Below are positions 34,472 through 35,836 of a stretch of 35,836 bases of DNA, one piece after another (position 1 is the first letter of the stretch; the number at the start of each line of letters is the position of its first letter). A model generated the notes under the pieces. That model saw only the letters and a program-made list of their open reading frames with translations. It did no database searches and was not told the DNA's origin. The translations under genes were made by a program, and so were the position numbers. Origin of the DNA: Alphaproteobacteria bacterium (GTDB lineage Bacteria > Pseudomonadota > Alphaproteobacteria > UBA828); the NCBI GenBank assembly GCA_022826345.1, contig JAJDVB010000074.1:1-35836 (forward strand). Reading direction: 5' to 3'.

Positions 34472-35455
34472 ATGGTTCAACAGACCGTTCGAGAAGCCCT
34501 CCGCGACGCAATGGCCGAGGAGATGCGGGCCGACCCCGATGTCTTCCTCATGGGCGAGGAGGTTGCGGAGTACCAAGGCGCCTACAAGGTGAGCCAGGGC
34601 CTGCTCGACGAGTTCGGCGCGGCGCGCGTGATCGACACGCCCATCACCGAAGCCGGGTTCGCCGGCATCGGCGTCGGCGCCGCCATGGGCGGACTAAAAC
34701 CCATCGTCGAGTTCATGACATTCAACTTCGCCATGCAGGCGATGGACCATCTGATCAACTCGGCTGCGAAGACGCTCTACATGTCCGGCGGCCTGCTGCC
34801 GGTGCCGGTGGTGTTTCGCGGCCCCAACGGCGCCGCCGCGCGGGTCGCGGCGCAGCACTCCCAGTGCTATGCGAGCTGGTTCGCCCACGTGCCCGGCTGG
34901 CGGGTGATTGCGCCTTATTCGGCGGCCGACGCCAAGGGGCTGCTGAAGTCCTGCATCCGCGATCCCAACCCGGTGGTGTTCCTGGAGAACGAGCTGCTCT
35001 ACGGCCAGAGCTTCGAGGTGCCCGAGGGCAACGATCACCTGGTGCCCATCGGCAAGGCCGCGGTCGCGCGCGCCGGCAGCGATGTCACCGTCGCCGCCTT
35101 CTCGATCATGGTGGGCCGCGCGCTGGAGGCCGCAGAGACGCTCGCCGCGGAGGGCATCGAGGTGGAGGTCATCGACCTGCGCTCGCTCCGCCCGCTCGAC
35201 GGCGCCGCCGTGCTGGCTTCGGTGGAGAAGACCAACCGCCTGGTCACGGTGGAGGAGGGCTGGCCCTTCGCCGGAATCGGCGCCGAGGTCGCGGCGCTGG
35301 TCATGGAGCAGGCGTTCGACATGCTCGATGCGCCGGTCGCGCGGGTCTCGGGCGCCGACCTGCCGATGCCCTACGCCGCCAATCTCGAAGCCGCGACCCT
35401 GCCGGGCGCGAAAGACATCGCCGACGCCGTCCGCCGCGTCTGCTACCAAGAATAG
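34472..35455 (+). CDS. pdhB: Pyruvate dehydrogenase E1 component, beta subunit
   Basis: This 327-residue E1-beta subunit completes the ThDP site with PdhA. Seen are [97 protein letters not shown] and the C-terminal transketolase domain with [12 protein letters not shown]. Many alphaproteobacterial PdhB proteins carry an extra N-terminal lipoyl domain of about 120 residues; this one lacks it, and no lipoyl sequence is found upstream. It is in the pdhA-pdhB-pdhC operon. Confidence 0.97.
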   Translation: MVQQTVREALRDAMAEEMRADPDVFLMGEEVAEYQGAYKVSQGLLDEFGAARVIDTPITEAGFAGIGVGAAMGGLKPIVEFMTFNFAMQAMDHLINSAAKTLYMSGGLLPVPVVFRGPNGAAARVAAQHSQCYASWFAHVPGWRVIAPYSAADAKGLLKSCIRDPNPVVFLENELLYGQSFEVPEGNDHLVPIGKAAVARAGSDVTVAAFSIMVGRALEAAETLAAEGIEVEVIDLRSLRPLDGAAVLASVEKTNRLVTVEEGWPFAGIGAEVAALVMEQAFDMLDAPVARVSGADLPMPYAANLEAATLPGAKDIADAVRRVCYQE

Positions 35456-35464
35456 GGAGACGAC

Positions 35465-35836
35465 ATGCCGATTCAGATTCTCATGCCGGCGCTCTCGCCG
35501 ACGATGACCGAAGGCAACGTCGCGAGCTGGCTCAAGAACGAGGGAGACTCGGTCCAGGCCGGCGACATCCTGTGCGAGATCGAGACCGACAAGGCGACCA
35601 TGGAGGTGGAGGCGACCGACGAAGGCACCCTCGCTAGGATCGTCGCCCCGGCCGGCACCGAGGCGGTACCGGTGAACGCTGTGATCGGGCTGATCCTGGA
35701 GGAGGGCGAGGACGCGTCGGCTCTGGAGGGCGCAGAGGCCGCAGCGCCTGCGGTGGCACCCGCGGCCCCGGCGGCCGAGGCCCCAGCCGAAGCCGCGCCG
35801 GCAGCGGCAGCGCCGGCCGCACCATCGCCCGGCGGC
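35465..35836 (+). CDS. pdhC: Pyruvate dehydrogenase E2 (dihydrolipoamide acetyltransferase), partial
   Basis: The first 124 codons of E2 are present; the window ends before the E3/E1-binding and catalytic domains. The N-terminal lipoyl domain (residues 1-80) starts PIQILMPALSPTMTEGNVASW and has the lipoylated Lys 43 in EIETDKATMEVEA. An Ala/Pro-rich flexible linker begins near residue 90. ATG 35465 follows AGGGAGA, 9 nt after pdhB. Because PdhB lacks a lipoyl domain, this one probably carries all acetyl transfer unless the missing part holds a second. Confidence 0.97.
   Translation, partial: MPIQILMPALSPTMTEGNVASWLKNEGDSVQAGDILCEIETDKATMEVEATDEGTLARIVAPAGTEAVPVNAVIGLILEEGEDASALEGAEAAAPAVAPAAPAAEAPAEAAPAAAAPAAPSPGG

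Overview
The window is GC-rich DNA (about 77% in one 120-base stretch of the enolase gene counted by hand) and probably comes from a free-living alphaproteobacterium. The main support is the order eno - ftsB - pdhA - pdhB - pdhC at the right end, which is typical of that class. The CaiB/acyl-CoA dehydrogenase genes, paired hydantoinase genes and BMP-type importer fit a heterotroph that lives on varied organic nitrogen and carbon compounds. I cannot place it below class level. No rRNA, tRNA or CRISPR array was seen.

Left third (1-14739): a divergent catabolic and transport locus. Leftward run a LysR regulator, a small unknown protein, an M24 (pita-bread) enzyme and a cytosine-deaminase-like amidohydrolase. 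Rightward run a creatinase-like M24 enzyme that keeps the residues I recall as creatine-binding in Pseudomonas putida creatinase, then HyuA and HyuB (ATP-dependent hydantoinase/oxoprolinase family), a BMP-type periplasmic binding protein, a double-domain ABC ATPase, two permeases and a DUF1989 protein. A 26-bp dyad overlapping a candidate lysR promoter lies between the two arms. The gene content suggests uptake and breakdown of creatine/creatinine or a related guanidino or cyclic-ureide compound, giving sarcosine, urea and ammonia. The substrate is inferred, not shown.

Middle (14740-16772): a lower-GC two-gene insert encoding an AAA/OLD-like ATPase and a Toprim-like DUF4276 protein, overlapping by 4 nt. 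It has the architecture of a two-component defence module. Next (16773-24312) come a CaiB-type CoA-transferase, an acyl-CoA dehydrogenase whose start overlaps the glmS stop, glmS and glmU (UDP-GlcNAc synthesis), then rightward a phosphoglycolate-phosphatase-like gene and a UDP-glucuronate-4-epimerase-like gene. An inverted pair of REP-like hairpins sits between the dehydrogenase and CaiB genes, and a partial copy lies at the far left.

Right third (24313-35836): a phosphotransferase (APH family), a second unrelated-looking HyuB-HyuA pair, a palindrome-rich intergenic repeat, an NAD(P)-binding reductase, then eno. Between eno and ftsB lies a lower-GC insert of two overlapping small genes (a secreted cysteine-rich protein and a one-TM protein), bracketed by two 66-bp direct repeats 950 bp apart with 51/66 identity. 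The window ends inside pdhC (E2), in its Ala/Pro linker.
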